From Ligustrum vulgare (lineage: Eukaryota; Streptophyta; Magnoliopsida; Lamiales; Oleaceae): a stretch of DNA of 64,000 bases. The notes below the pieces were generated by a model, which was not told where the DNA came from, ran no database searches, and worked only from the letters and a program-made list of their open reading frames with translations. Position 1 is the stretch's first letter. Each line of letters begins with the position of its first letter. This document shows positions 54,521-64,000 of the stretch, in pieces. The stretch covers positions 20,032,139 to 20,096,138 of the forward strand of contig OY743168.1 in the NCBI GenBank assembly GCA_963555705.1, written 5' to 3'. The position numbers were made by a program, and so were the translations under genes.

Positions 54521-54643
54521 GCTGTATGTATTGTAATGTATGAACGATAGAGTGTGTGAGTAGTGTTAGAGAGATAGTAAGTGCTGTATGTATTGTAATG
54601 TATGAACGATAGAGTGTGTGAGTAGTGTTAGAGAGATAGTAAG

Positions 54644-54644
<1 letters not shown>
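54521..54644. repeat. Perfect 62-bp tandem duplication next to the LTR
   Basis: Unit 54521-54582 (GCTGTATGTATTGTAATGTA...GAGATAGTAAGT) is repeated without change at 54583-54644. The first unit starts exactly at the LTR edge, so its first five bases double as the target-site duplication. Confidence 0.95.

Positions 54645-54646
<2 letters not shown>

Positions 54647-54700
<54 letters not shown>
54647..54700. repeat. (AG)n microsatellite
   Basis: 27 uninterrupted AG units directly after the 62-bp duplication. Confidence 0.95.
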
Positions 54701-54701
<1 letters not shown>

Positions 54702-55343
54702 CATATATAGCAGCACACTGACGTTTGTTTGTGTCTAGACCCTAGAGATAGGAAGTCAATTATATTTGAGGGTAATACTCCCAGTGGTCTTGGGGGTAAA
54801 CTTATTCATCAATAAAATTATATTTTGTTTAGAGTTAAACTCAACAATTTGATGTTAGAGCATTGCTCCAAATTCAACAATTTGGTATCAAAGCAGTGCT
54901 CCAAACTCAACAGATTAGGGAATAAATTTGTGTTGTGTTAAATGATTTAGTTGAGATTGAATAACTTGAGTTGGGATGAATGAGCGATGTTTGATTGAAC
55001 GATAATTTAGTAGTTTACACAAATGCGGGGATATTCAAAGAAATATAGAATAGGGCGATCTTGAAACTATTTCAGATCACGCGACCTCGGATAATGCAGT
55101 TATCTGGTCTCACAAATTGAAATTGGAGCTGTACTACACACTTTTTAGTATAACGGATTGTATCAGATTATATTTCACTATTATACGATTTTCTTGTTGC
55201 TCGATAAAATACGTACTTATTAAATATATTTTCACAAAAAAATTTCACAAGCACCGACCGTTGATTGGTCAATAGTTTGACCGTTGACCAGTCAATGGCC
55301 GTCATAGCTGAACGAAAACTCTAGATCCACCACTGAGTAAGAG

Positions 55344-56948
55344 GAATGTTATGGATCTACATTTATATTTATTTTTTTAGTGAAGTTATTTTAAATTTTA
55401 AATTGTAAGATTTTTATTTTATTTTATATAGTAATTAGACTAAGTCAACGAGTATTAGTGGGTACTTTTCACGTATCTTGTATCTCTACTTAAAGAAAGA
55501 AAAACGAATGAAAATGGTGAAAGAAATTAATTGACATTTTATGTTTTTGAAGCATATAGCTAAAAAATGGTGTATTTTTTGGAGTTTTTATGATGTAGAG
55601 TCGATGCATTGTTTGAAATTTATTTTAAAAAAATGCTACATGATAAAAGAAAATAGTAAAAAGACTGCATTTATTTTTGAGAAATATATGTTAAAGGCTA
55701 TTTTGTGTTTACATATCCCTCTGTAATTTTATTTTAAATTTTTGAGTTATTATGTATCTGTTCGTTTTTGTTTGATATTTCATTATAAATTTGCTTATTG
55801 TTAATGAGAGTGACTAATATTGATCTAAACTCCTTACATTTCCTTTCCAAGACAAGAATTATGAGGATAAAAAAAGCTATTACGTGTGAACTTTTTAGTA
55901 TATATATATATATATTTTTTCCATTTGCACTTCCTCAATCATCGCTATATGCAAAGTTTATTACTTTAAAAGTGCAGAAATTTTCTTGGAGCATTTTAGC
56001 GAGCTTTTGATGAATTTATAAATCAAGAAAGAATTTACTGATATTTTTTTTTTTTCCTTTTTTGCAGTATTTCGATATAAATGTAGTTTTTTTTTCCTTT
56101 TTTGCAATATTTCGATACAAATGTAGGAACTTCAACAAGTTTTATGTTCTAACATTATTTCAAGGTTTGAATTTATATTATGTTTTTCATTTTCCGGCAT
56201 TCGTCTTCTATATCGACTCTATTTTGGTTTCATTACTACGATTAGAATGATTGGCTAACTATGGAATATAGTATGCTCACAGAAATTTCCTTTACATTTT
56301 CATTTCTTCTCTCCCTCAAAATTCGCCACACATTCCCTTAATTTTCAAGTTCAAACATTATTCCAACTTTAATTTTGGATTAACTAATTTTTTTTTTTTT
56401 TCCAATTTCCTATTAAATTTGTCTTCGATGTTTCTTTTCTCTAGGTTTCACCAATGCAGTTAAAAATGCTTGGCTAAAATGTTGATGGAGCTTGAAAAGA
56501 TGGTTCTAAATTTTATTTACTTATTTTACATTTCTTAAATGTGCGGCTACTTTTGTTTATGAACAAGATGTTTGAGTTTTTTAAAGTAAAATGCGTGGTT
56601 GAAAAAAATTTCGAAAAATGTGCGTGATTAAAAGATGGTTAGAACAAACACATTGTATTTTTTTTATAGCTTTTTTCCTTTTATTGAAATACTTCAGTAC
56701 TTGGAATTTGTAGCTACATCGAATAATTATTAAAAATTAATAACTAATTCATTTGAATGAAAAACTTATATTTCTTGCTTTATATGAATAAAATAAGCAT
56801 TGAAGAAGTGATGTAGATTGAATCTACAATACACAATAATACCAAAAGAATACGGATTGCAACCAAAAAGGAATCGCTTTTTTCCCTTGAATTATTCTCC
56901 CCAGGTCAATGAAATTTTCCCTTGAATTAGAACTCATGTCACCGTCTG
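55344..56948. other. AT-rich intergenic DNA with a 40-bp tandem pair
   Basis: No gene supported. At about 56047-56126 TTTTTTTTTCCTTTTTTGCA plus GTATTTCGATATAAATGTAG is present twice in tandem with two changes. A fragment at 56583-56650 recalls MITE family B. Confidence 0.5.
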
Positions 56949-57679
56949 CTATGTCATCTCCCTGATATGGTAAAAGATACGTTTCACATTAAACACATTC
57001 GAAGTACGGATATGAGAGGACAGCCAAAGGTGATAAGCATTTAGGGTTAATCTTCTAGATAATTTCCATGGGACCAATGCTACGGGAGAGAGCTTCGAAT
57101 ATTCATGAGACGACACCCAATCTTTGGTAAGGACTGCGCAAACATAATCCCCAACTTCAAACTTAACAGAACGCTGATGACGATCAGCTGCCTCTTCATA
57201 CTTACAGTTGGACTCTAACAAATTAGTTCGTGTCTCCTCATGCACTTGCTGCAAACTACGAACAAAATCAGTAGCCTTCCCATGCAACCGAGTCTTAGAT
57301 GGTAAAGTCAGTAAATCCACCGGGCTGTGAGGCAGAATGCTGTACACAATTCGAAATGGACTAAAACCTGTGCTCCTATTCCGAGCGTGATTGTAAGCGA
57401 ATTCGGCTTGGCTAAGTCGCTGATCCTATGAATGGAGATTATCCCCAACCAGACAATGTAACAAATTACCCAAAGACCGATTCACCACTTCGGTCTAGCC
57501 ATCCATTTGAGGGTGGTACGCAATACTGAAATTGAGTGAGGTGTAAATTGTTTTCCATAGGCTCCGCCAAAAGTGATTGATAAACCTCTTGTTTATGTCA
57601 GACACAATAGAAGTGGGAAAACCATGAAGACAATAAACCTCTCTAAAGAAAAGTTGGGCAACATTGATGGCATCTGCGA
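56949..57679 (-). pseudogene. Ty3-gypsy integrase, catalytic core and C-terminal part
   Basis: The minus strand reads integrase core pieces (DAINVAQLFFREVYCLHGFP, SIVSDINKRFINHFW, SIAYHPQMDG), then EFAYNHARNRSTGFSPF and the C-terminal region (GKATDFVRSLQQVHEETRTN, FEVGDYVCAVLTKD). In-frame stops replace Gln codons after HPQMDG and after NLHS. This is the continuation of the fragment at 60400-61361; the LTR-type element 57680-60399 separates them. Inactive. Confidence 0.8.
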
Positions 57680-60399
57680 TGTAAGTCCGCTTTTCATTTT
57701 TTACGTGCAATTTTAAATTTCACGTAATAATTATATTAATGTTATGAATTTTAAATTGGATAATTTTGTGTTATGATTTGAATTATTTTGCAGTGGAAGG
57801 ACTTGGACGCCGTCTCGATCAATGTACCAATTAGAAAGTTCATAAATTATTATGTGCAATTTTATGTGATTAATTGTTTTACTGTCTAAGCGTGCTATTT
57901 TTCTATTTTATTGTGTTAAATTGAATGTTGGGGAGAAGTTTAGTGACAATTGGAAAATATATTAGAACTTATGGACTTAACTATACACTTGGAGAGAAAG
58001 GAGGGACTAAATTGCAAATTCCCAAAAAAAAAAACTTTTAAAACCTAAACCCAGCCCTCTCTCTCTCTCTCGACTCACTCTCTCAGCCCTCTCTCTCGCG
58101 ACTCACTCTCTATCACTCGCACACCCCGCCCTCAACTGCTCTATCTCTCTCCGCCCCTTGCGGCGCACCGCCAGCCACCATCACCACCACCACCGTGCAA
58201 CCCATCACCGGTAAGACACCTTCCCCTTCACTGTCTACGCATACACCGACTCGAGCGCACCACAGCACACGACCCACGCACGAACACACACTTGAACATA
58301 GGGATGTTATTGCTTATATGTATGTATGTATTCATATTAAATATGTGAAATTTCCAGATTTAAGTGCTAGATTTAAACTGCGGTTTCTTTATATATATGT
58401 CGAAATTAAGAATTTTGATGATGATGCTAGTATCTATGTCTAGATATTGATTGTATGTATTGTTCAGATTTTTAATGATGAGGGTATTTAATTGACTTTC
58501 TATTGGCTTATTGTTGTTTTAAATGGAAATTTTCAGATTTGGGATTTCAAATAATAAGGTTGTTTAAATCAAATTTTTTAGTGTACATTTTTAATTATAG
58601 TTGTTATTTTCAGATTTATTAATTCATATGGATTAATTTCACATTTCCAAAACTTATGAATTTATTAATTCAATTGAAAGGTTTCCTATCATTTTTGAGA
58701 ATTTATAGATTTCGAATGGTTAGCATGCTAATTGGAATTACCTTTGTCAAATTCAAGTTGTGATGAAGATTCCATGGCTTTGACCTTGGTGTAAATTGAT
58801 TAGTTAGATTTCCATTTTGGCATTTAAGTTAATCTCTTATTTCGAATGAAATATGATTTGGGTTTAATTTGAATTGCAAATCACATAATAGTCTCAACCT
58901 CACTTAGTAGTTTTAAATGTGATTTGTGGAACTAAAAGGATATTTTATTAATGAATTGAAATAATTAGGAGAATTGGTACATTGACGTCACAAGCATCCG
59001 AGACTTTCCCACTTGCAAATTCAGAAACGGTAAATACTAAGAACTTCAGGTATGTAAACTTCCCCTATTTTCATTGAAGTTAAATGTTTATGGTGTAATT
59101 AATGAGCTTAAATTATATTCTTGAAATTTATTTGCTTGTGATGCTTTCTATGAACTTTATACATGTATGTGTTATTAAGAGAAGGTTTAAGCATACATGT
59201 TATCATGTCGTTGCATTGTCAAGCATGCATTTTCATTGAGTTGGGGAAGTCAAATGATTTTAAATGAAGAATGTGGTAAGTTTAAGTTTTCTCAAAATGC
59301 ATGTATCCCAAGTTTTAAGAAAGAATGGGTGTACTTCTATGCCATGAAAGGTGTGAGTGGGAAATGGGACGGGGGAGACCGGCGTACCCGAATTAAACCG
59401 CTGTTGCGGTGGTGAATATTAAACCGCTTTGCCGTGATGATTGCTAAACCGCTTGACGGTGGCAAATATTAAACCGCTTTGCGGTGACGATTGCTAAACC
59501 GCTTGGCAGTGGAAAATATTAAACCGCTTTGCGGTGACGATTGCTAAACCACTTGACGGTGGCAAATTTTAAACCGCTATGCGGTGGAAAAATGATATTC
59601 TGGTCCTAAATAAGGAATATTGCCCACTACATTGTGATTGGCTAGAAGATACACTAATTGAGCTCACGATAGAGATGAAGTAAAATTTTGGAAATGTTTA
59701 AGTGAAAGTTTGGAAAGCATGAAGTCTTGAAAAGTAGAGTAAATGGGGATGATTACTTTGAATGATCTAAGGCATTTCATGCCATGAGCTTGCATCATGT
59801 GCATAAAGTTTACTTACTGAGCTTTAGCTCATCACAATCCCTCTCCAATATTTCAAGTGATGAAAGCTAGGTGAGGCGAGGAGAGCATTTGGTGGCGGCT
59901 CAGGCTATACCCGCTTCAATTTTCTTTAAGATAAAGTAACAATTAGAATTTAATTAAGTTCATTATTAATTACTTCTTGATTCATTTATTTTTGATAACT
60001 GTTTGGTTGAAATTAGTTTAAATAAGTATTGGCACTGCACAAGAGGTTAAATTACCTCTTATTTCTGTTGTTAAGGTTATTTACCTTGAATTATATTATT
60101 GAGGAGTTTGGGACTTTTGAAATTGTTTGATGATGTTTGAGATTGAATGAGCTGAGATGTATGTTTTAAAACGGTTTTTTGATGTCCCTCTATAGGTTGG
60201 CTATGCCCAATTTATAGAGGAGACTCTGTCGAAATTTTTGTAGAATTTATAATAGAAAAATGAAAATGTTGAGGTTTTCCATGATTTGTTCCCGCATTTA
60301 AGTAAAGGAAAGTTAGTCTTTGAAATGTTTTATTTCCGCATCTTAAGAAAAAGGAAGTTAACATACATAAGTTTAAGATTCTGAACTCGGGGCGTTACA
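57680..60399 (+). mobile_element. LTR-type element without coding capacity (copy 2) inside gypsy relic
   Basis: 2720 bp, TGTAAGTCCGC...CTCGGGGCGTTACA on the plus strand, flanked by TGCGA on both sides (57675-57679 and 60400-60404). Removing it brings the two halves of a Ty3-gypsy integrase together at codons for IA/DA, which proves the insertion. No retroelement protein is encoded. Inside are a CT-rich leader-like stretch (58055-58190), a donor-like CCGGTAAGAC at 58208, a second donor-like CTTCAGGTATGTAAAC at about 59047, a hairpin array (59395-59587), and near the right end CCTCTATA...TATAGAGG (60186-60219). It has the same plan as 938-4814. Confidence 0.8.
59395..59587. repeat. Array of eight hairpins ACCGC-nnn-GCGGT, 50-bp period
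   Basis: Eight short inverted repeats about 25 bp apart: ACCGCTGTTGCGGT, ACCGCTTTGCCGT, ACCGCTTGACGGT, ACCGCTTTGCGGT and so on. Alternate units are alike, giving a 50-bp period (AAACCGCTTT at 59421, 59471 and 59521). Some units carry changes that open one pair. Confidence 0.9.
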
Positions 60400-61361
60400 T
60401 GCGATGTGCTTACAAGAGATGAAGTGAAACCATTTTTGAAAACCGATCAACAATCATAAAAATGAAATCATTACCATGTTATGTTCGTGGTAAATCTAAT
60501 ACAAAGTCCATGCTAATATCGGTCCAAGGAGCAGAGGGAACTAGTAAGGGCTGATAAAGACTAGCATTTTTGGCTTTCCCCTTGGCCACATGACACACCA
60601 TGCATCGTAAAACATGCCTATCCACTTTACGACGTAAGGTAGGCCAGAAAAATGAAGCAGTGATGAGTACCAAAGTTTGATCCCATCCAACGTGACCCTC
60701 GCCATAAAACTCCTCAATCAATTTCAATCGAAGGCTACAATCTGGTACATACAATTGAACACCTTTAAATACATAACCATCCTCCAACAGAAAGGGTGGT
60801 CAAGGTCCCTGCAGCAAACTATTATAAATAGGATCAAAATAAAAGTCATCAACATAGAGAGATGTAAACATTTCAAACCTCGTGACAGCCACCTGTAGAT
60901 GTGCAAATAACCGTGTTGACGACTGAGAGCATCTGCCACACAATTAGAAGAACCCGCCTGGTATTTAATGACTAAGTTGAACTATTGTAAAAAGACAATC
61001 CACAATGCATGACGGGCAGACACATAAATTATAGAATCTTGGCTGGCCAAGTGTTTTAGGGTTCATGCTCACTGTATAAGATAAACTATTGCTAAAAAAG
61101 ATAATGCCTCTAATGGCGAATGGTCTGAACTACTACATAAAATTCTATATCGTAAGTGCTATACCTTCCATGAGCCCCTGCTAACTTCTGACTGAAAAAT
61201 GCCACTGGTTTTCCCTCCTGACTGAGAACGGTTCTGATGCCTGATTTAGAGGCATTGCACTGTGAAGCGAAATGCTTGGAGAAATCAGTTAATGCAAGTA
61301 CCGAGGCTAGCGTCAAACGCTCCTTAATAATCATAAATGTCTTTTCAGCCTCAATTGTCAA
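60400..61361 (-). pseudogene. Ty3-gypsy RNase H and integrase zinc-binding part
   Basis: The minus strand reads RNase H (TDFSKHFASQCNASKSGIRT, SQEGKPVAFFSQKLAGAHGR, YSTYDIEFY) from 61361, then ADALSR at about 60935, then the integrase H2C2 finger (HVGWDQTL...CMVCHVAKGKAKN) and SMDFVLDLPRT up to about 60479, followed by a frameshifted VDRFSKM stretch at the insertion edge. Joins the catalytic core at 56949-57679. RT and gag parts to the right are not recognisable beyond a NAEEQALTYLERF piece near 61540. Inactive. Confidence 0.8.
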
Positions 61362-61581
61362 CTAAACTTACTATCCTTCATACAATCAGAAATCAGGTAA
61401 AGCAGTGAGTTTAATAGGAATCCTGGAGAGGTTTCCCAAATGGAGCTATGGGCGTGAAACGGATATCGTATGCAAAAGTTATGGCTATTTCTTTGAATAC
61501 TGACCATTAAAGCGTTCCAAATATGTCAGTGCTTGTTCTTCCGCATTAGTCACACGATCCTCATCAAGAAGCGAAACACGT

Positions 61582-61584
<3 letters not shown>

Positions 61585-61629
<45 letters not shown>
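61585..61629. repeat. (TA)n microsatellite
   Basis: About 22 AT units followed by CTAGATTACATG. Confidence 0.95.
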
Positions 61630-62461
61630 TAGATTACATGAATATAATAGTGTGTTAAATTATAGAACTTACCATACTCCAAATAGAAAAAAATAATGGG
61701 TTCTAACTTAAAAATTCTTAACCATCTTTTTTCCTCTGTCCCAATCATTTGAAGAGACTTTTCAATGTATGAAGAGATTTTTATGAGCTCCACACACACT
61801 ATAGTATTATTTCAATAAGTATTCGTAAAATTTTAGTGCTTATACATAATCAACACATATATAAATGTATAAAAAAGATTTCTCTATTACAATAATTATT
61901 AAAATTTAAAAAAAGAACATAAGTAATTCAAATTATTAAAAAACTCATTAAATAGTAAACGTCAATTTATATATTTAAATAATAAATTACTATTGATTTC
62001 AATAATTTATATGAATTATTAATAACTTCATTGAAAATGTAAATTTAGTAGTTTTTTAATGGTATATCATATTTGATGTAATATTATGTGCACAAATATT
62101 GATGCATGTGAAAGGTATTAGCATATTTTTCATACTTCTATATTTGCCTCTTGTATTTAACGTACTTTTTAATATTCATTCAAAAACATCAATCAAAATA
62201 ATTAAAAAAGAAATTGTCAAAATATTTGAATTTAACCAATAAAACTTTACTTACAAAAATACGTAGTCAAAATAATAATTTTGAAAATCTCGCGATTATC
62301 ATGATACGATAACCGAGTAAAGTTGGAGATTACGAAATTATAACGAAAATTATATCCTATAATCTTTAAAAATTAATTAAAATTAAGAATGATTAAAAAT
62401 TATTAATCATTATATTAATATTATTAACTAAAAAAATGAGAACATTAACTCTTCAATATTA
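61630..62461. other. Very AT-rich DNA with a copy of the end-of-window repeat
   Basis: 61820-62180 is a diverged direct copy of 63090-63370 (ATACATAATCAA, ATTACAATAATTATTAAAAT, TATATCATATTTGATGTAAT). No gene. Confidence 0.5.
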
Positions 62462-62595
62462 ACTTTCGTTCAATAACTTTTTCTACAAATTATTTATAAG
62501 TAGCACATTTTTTCAACTCACTTTTTAATCACATATTTTTTTAAAACTACTTTTCAACCACACATTTTACCTCGAAATAGTTGCTGAACAGAGGC
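62462..62595. mobile_element. Tourist-like MITE (family B), 134 bp
   Basis: Flanked by TTA (62459-62461 and 62596-62598). Ends ACTTTCGTTCAATAACT and (complement) GCCTCTGTTCAGCAACT. Inner TTTTTAATCACATATTTT matches the ALDH intron copy. Confidence 0.6.
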
Positions 62596-62881
62596 TTAAT
62601 TTATTAAAATATTTAATAATAATAATATATATTTAGAAAATATGATTTTTAATATTAAAGATAACAAATGATCTGACCATTAATAATTAAAACACAATTT
62701 AATTATTGATGGCTACACATAGAATTTATAATATTAAGAACAATAAATAAATAAATCTATAATTAAATAATAATTTTAATACTGAAAACTAAAAATATTG
62801 TTGAACTCATTCAATATTAATGTTAATAATAAAAATAATAATAATTATAACCAAAATATACTAATAACTATAATATCATAT

Positions 62882-63008
62882 TAATTATTTACTATAATAC
62901 TAAAATATAAAGAATTTAAGAATTAAATTTTGTCAAACTATCCTATAATTATTTACTATAATACTAAAATATAAAGAATTTAAGAATTAAATTCTGTCAA
63001 ACAATCTT
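62882..63008. repeat. 64-bp tandem duplication
   Basis: ATAATTATTTACTATAATAC followed by TAAAATATAAAGAATTTAAG and AATTAAATT(T/C)TGTCAAAC occurs twice with a 64-bp offset and very few changes. Confidence 0.85.
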
Positions 63009-63171
63009 AATTTTATATATAGAGTATATAGATTTTCATCAGTGCGATGAACTGAAATTGTTATCCGCAATATAGATAAGCATTTATAAAATTTAATGAT
63101 TATACATAATCAATACAAATACAAAAGATACAAAAATAATTTTTTTTATTACAACAATTATTAAAATTTTA

Positions 63172-64000
63172 AAAACAACATATATAATCCAAATTATCGA
63201 AAACTTCATTGAATGATAAATGCAAATTCTGTAATTTTTTAATTGTATATCATATTAGATGTAATAATATGATTACAAATATTGATGTTTGTTCAAAATA
63301 TAAATATATTTATTATAATTTTTGCGTTTGCTTCACATATTTTACTTTTTCTTAATTTTCGTTCAAAAAACACAATAAACTATAAATATGTGTTTAATCT
63401 GAACTCGTCAAATATACGACAATTGAAGAATATTGAAGATCAAAAAATTATTATATCATATAATCTTTGCACAATTATTAAAATTAAAAATTATTAAAAA
63501 AAATATTAACCATTGTTTAGTATCTATATCTATACTATACTATATATAAAGGGATAATAGTGGATTAGTGTGAATACAAAATTTGGATAGATGTAAATGC
63601 ATTTATTGTCTTTATATATATATATAATATATTATTTTATGGTAAATACTAAACAATGGTTAATATTTTTTTTTTTAATAATTTTTAGTTTTAATAATTG
63701 TGCAAAGATTACATGATATAATAATTTCTTGAACTTCAATGTTGTTCAATTTTCATATATTTGACGAGTTAAGATTTAAAACATATTTATAGTTTATTAT
63801 AATTTTTGAACGAAAATTAAGAAAAAGTTAAATGTGTGAGGCAAATGTAAAAATTATAATAAATATATTTATTTCTTGAACAAGCATCAATATATGTACT
63901 CATAATATTACATTTAATATGAAATACAGTTAAAAAACTACAGAATTTGCATTTATCATTCAATGAAATTTTCAATAATTTGAATTATTTATGTTGTTTT
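63172..64000. repeat. Large inverted repeat running off the window edge
   Basis: The left arm (about 63172-63523) and right arm (63646-64000) are near-complementary, for example TTAACCATTGTTTAGTAT against ATACTAAACAATGGTTAA and AACAACATATATAAT against the text at 63986-64000. Spacer 122 bp. The arms continue beyond 64000. A transcript would fold into a stem of more than 300 bp. Probably a foldback transposon. Confidence 0.8.

Larger units (their letters stand above)
47582..55335. mobile_element. Non-autonomous hAT element carrying a nested copia
   Basis: Left end CAAGGGCGGATCT and complement of the right end CAGTGGTGGATCT match at 10 of 13 bases. A perfect 8-bp duplication AGTAAGAG flanks the whole (47574-47581 and 55336-55343). 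Without the copia insertion (47909-54520 plus its 5-bp duplication) the element is about 1.1 kb and has no transposase. It includes an own TATA-like GTATATATAGG at about 47891, a 62-bp tandem duplication and a long (AG)n run. Confidence 0.75.

Overview
This is a piece of an AT-rich plant nuclear genome, almost certainly a eudicot. The two full genes have intron, promoter and domain layouts typical of dicots. The rest is a dense, nested set of plant transposable elements (Ty1-copia, Ty3-gypsy, hAT, PIF/Harbinger-, Mutator- and Stowaway-type). The species cannot be named from sequence alone. There is one 200-base run of N (40034-40233), which is an assembly gap.

Genes. (1) 5635-5997 (+): a small intronless acidic protein of 120 aa with a good TATA box and two motifs resembling SUMO-interacting motifs; I do not recognise a family. 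(2) 7892-9775 (+): an intact single-exon receptor-like kinase of 627 aa (signal peptide, cysteine-rich SPARK-type ectodomain, one membrane span, active kinase), like the Arabidopsis At1g11050 type. (3) 16048-22037 (-): a complete ten-exon family-3 aldehyde dehydrogenase (ALDH3H1-like). Its exon phases close exactly to 476 aa. Broken gene remains: a fragment matching the HMP-phosphate kinase domain of the thiamine enzyme TH1 (24535-24780, -) and a short coiled-coil fragment (42952-43110).

Layout. 1-5 kb: a 3.9-kb LTR-type element without coding capacity (938-4814). 5-10 kb: the two plus-strand genes. 10-15 kb: an AT-rich tandem duplication, MITEs and a non-autonomous hAT. 16-22 kb: ALDH with MITEs in introns. 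23-32 kb: PIF/Harbinger, hAT and foldback elements, the TH1 fragment and a striking GGT/GTGAC repeat tract. 31.8-40.5 kb: a possible solo LTR, a decayed copia element carrying a nested solo LTR, then a hAT transposase running into the gap. 41-47 kb: MITEs and a probable organelle-DNA insertion (43.7-45.4 kb). 47.6-55.3 kb: a non-autonomous hAT (8-bp target duplication) that received a full copia element. 57-61 kb: a Ty3-gypsy relic split by a second LTR-type element (57680-60399) related in layout to the one at 938-4814. 61-64 kb: AT-rich DNA ending in a large inverted repeat.

The most interesting material is the pair of protein-free LTR-type elements. Both have TGTAA.../...TTACA termini, 5-bp target duplications and a row of short hairpins in their right half. 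I also flag the unknown acidic gene with two SIM-like motifs and the 0.9-kb GTGAC/GGT tract. The genes do not form a pathway; the window is mainly a record of repeated transposition around three ordinary transcription units.
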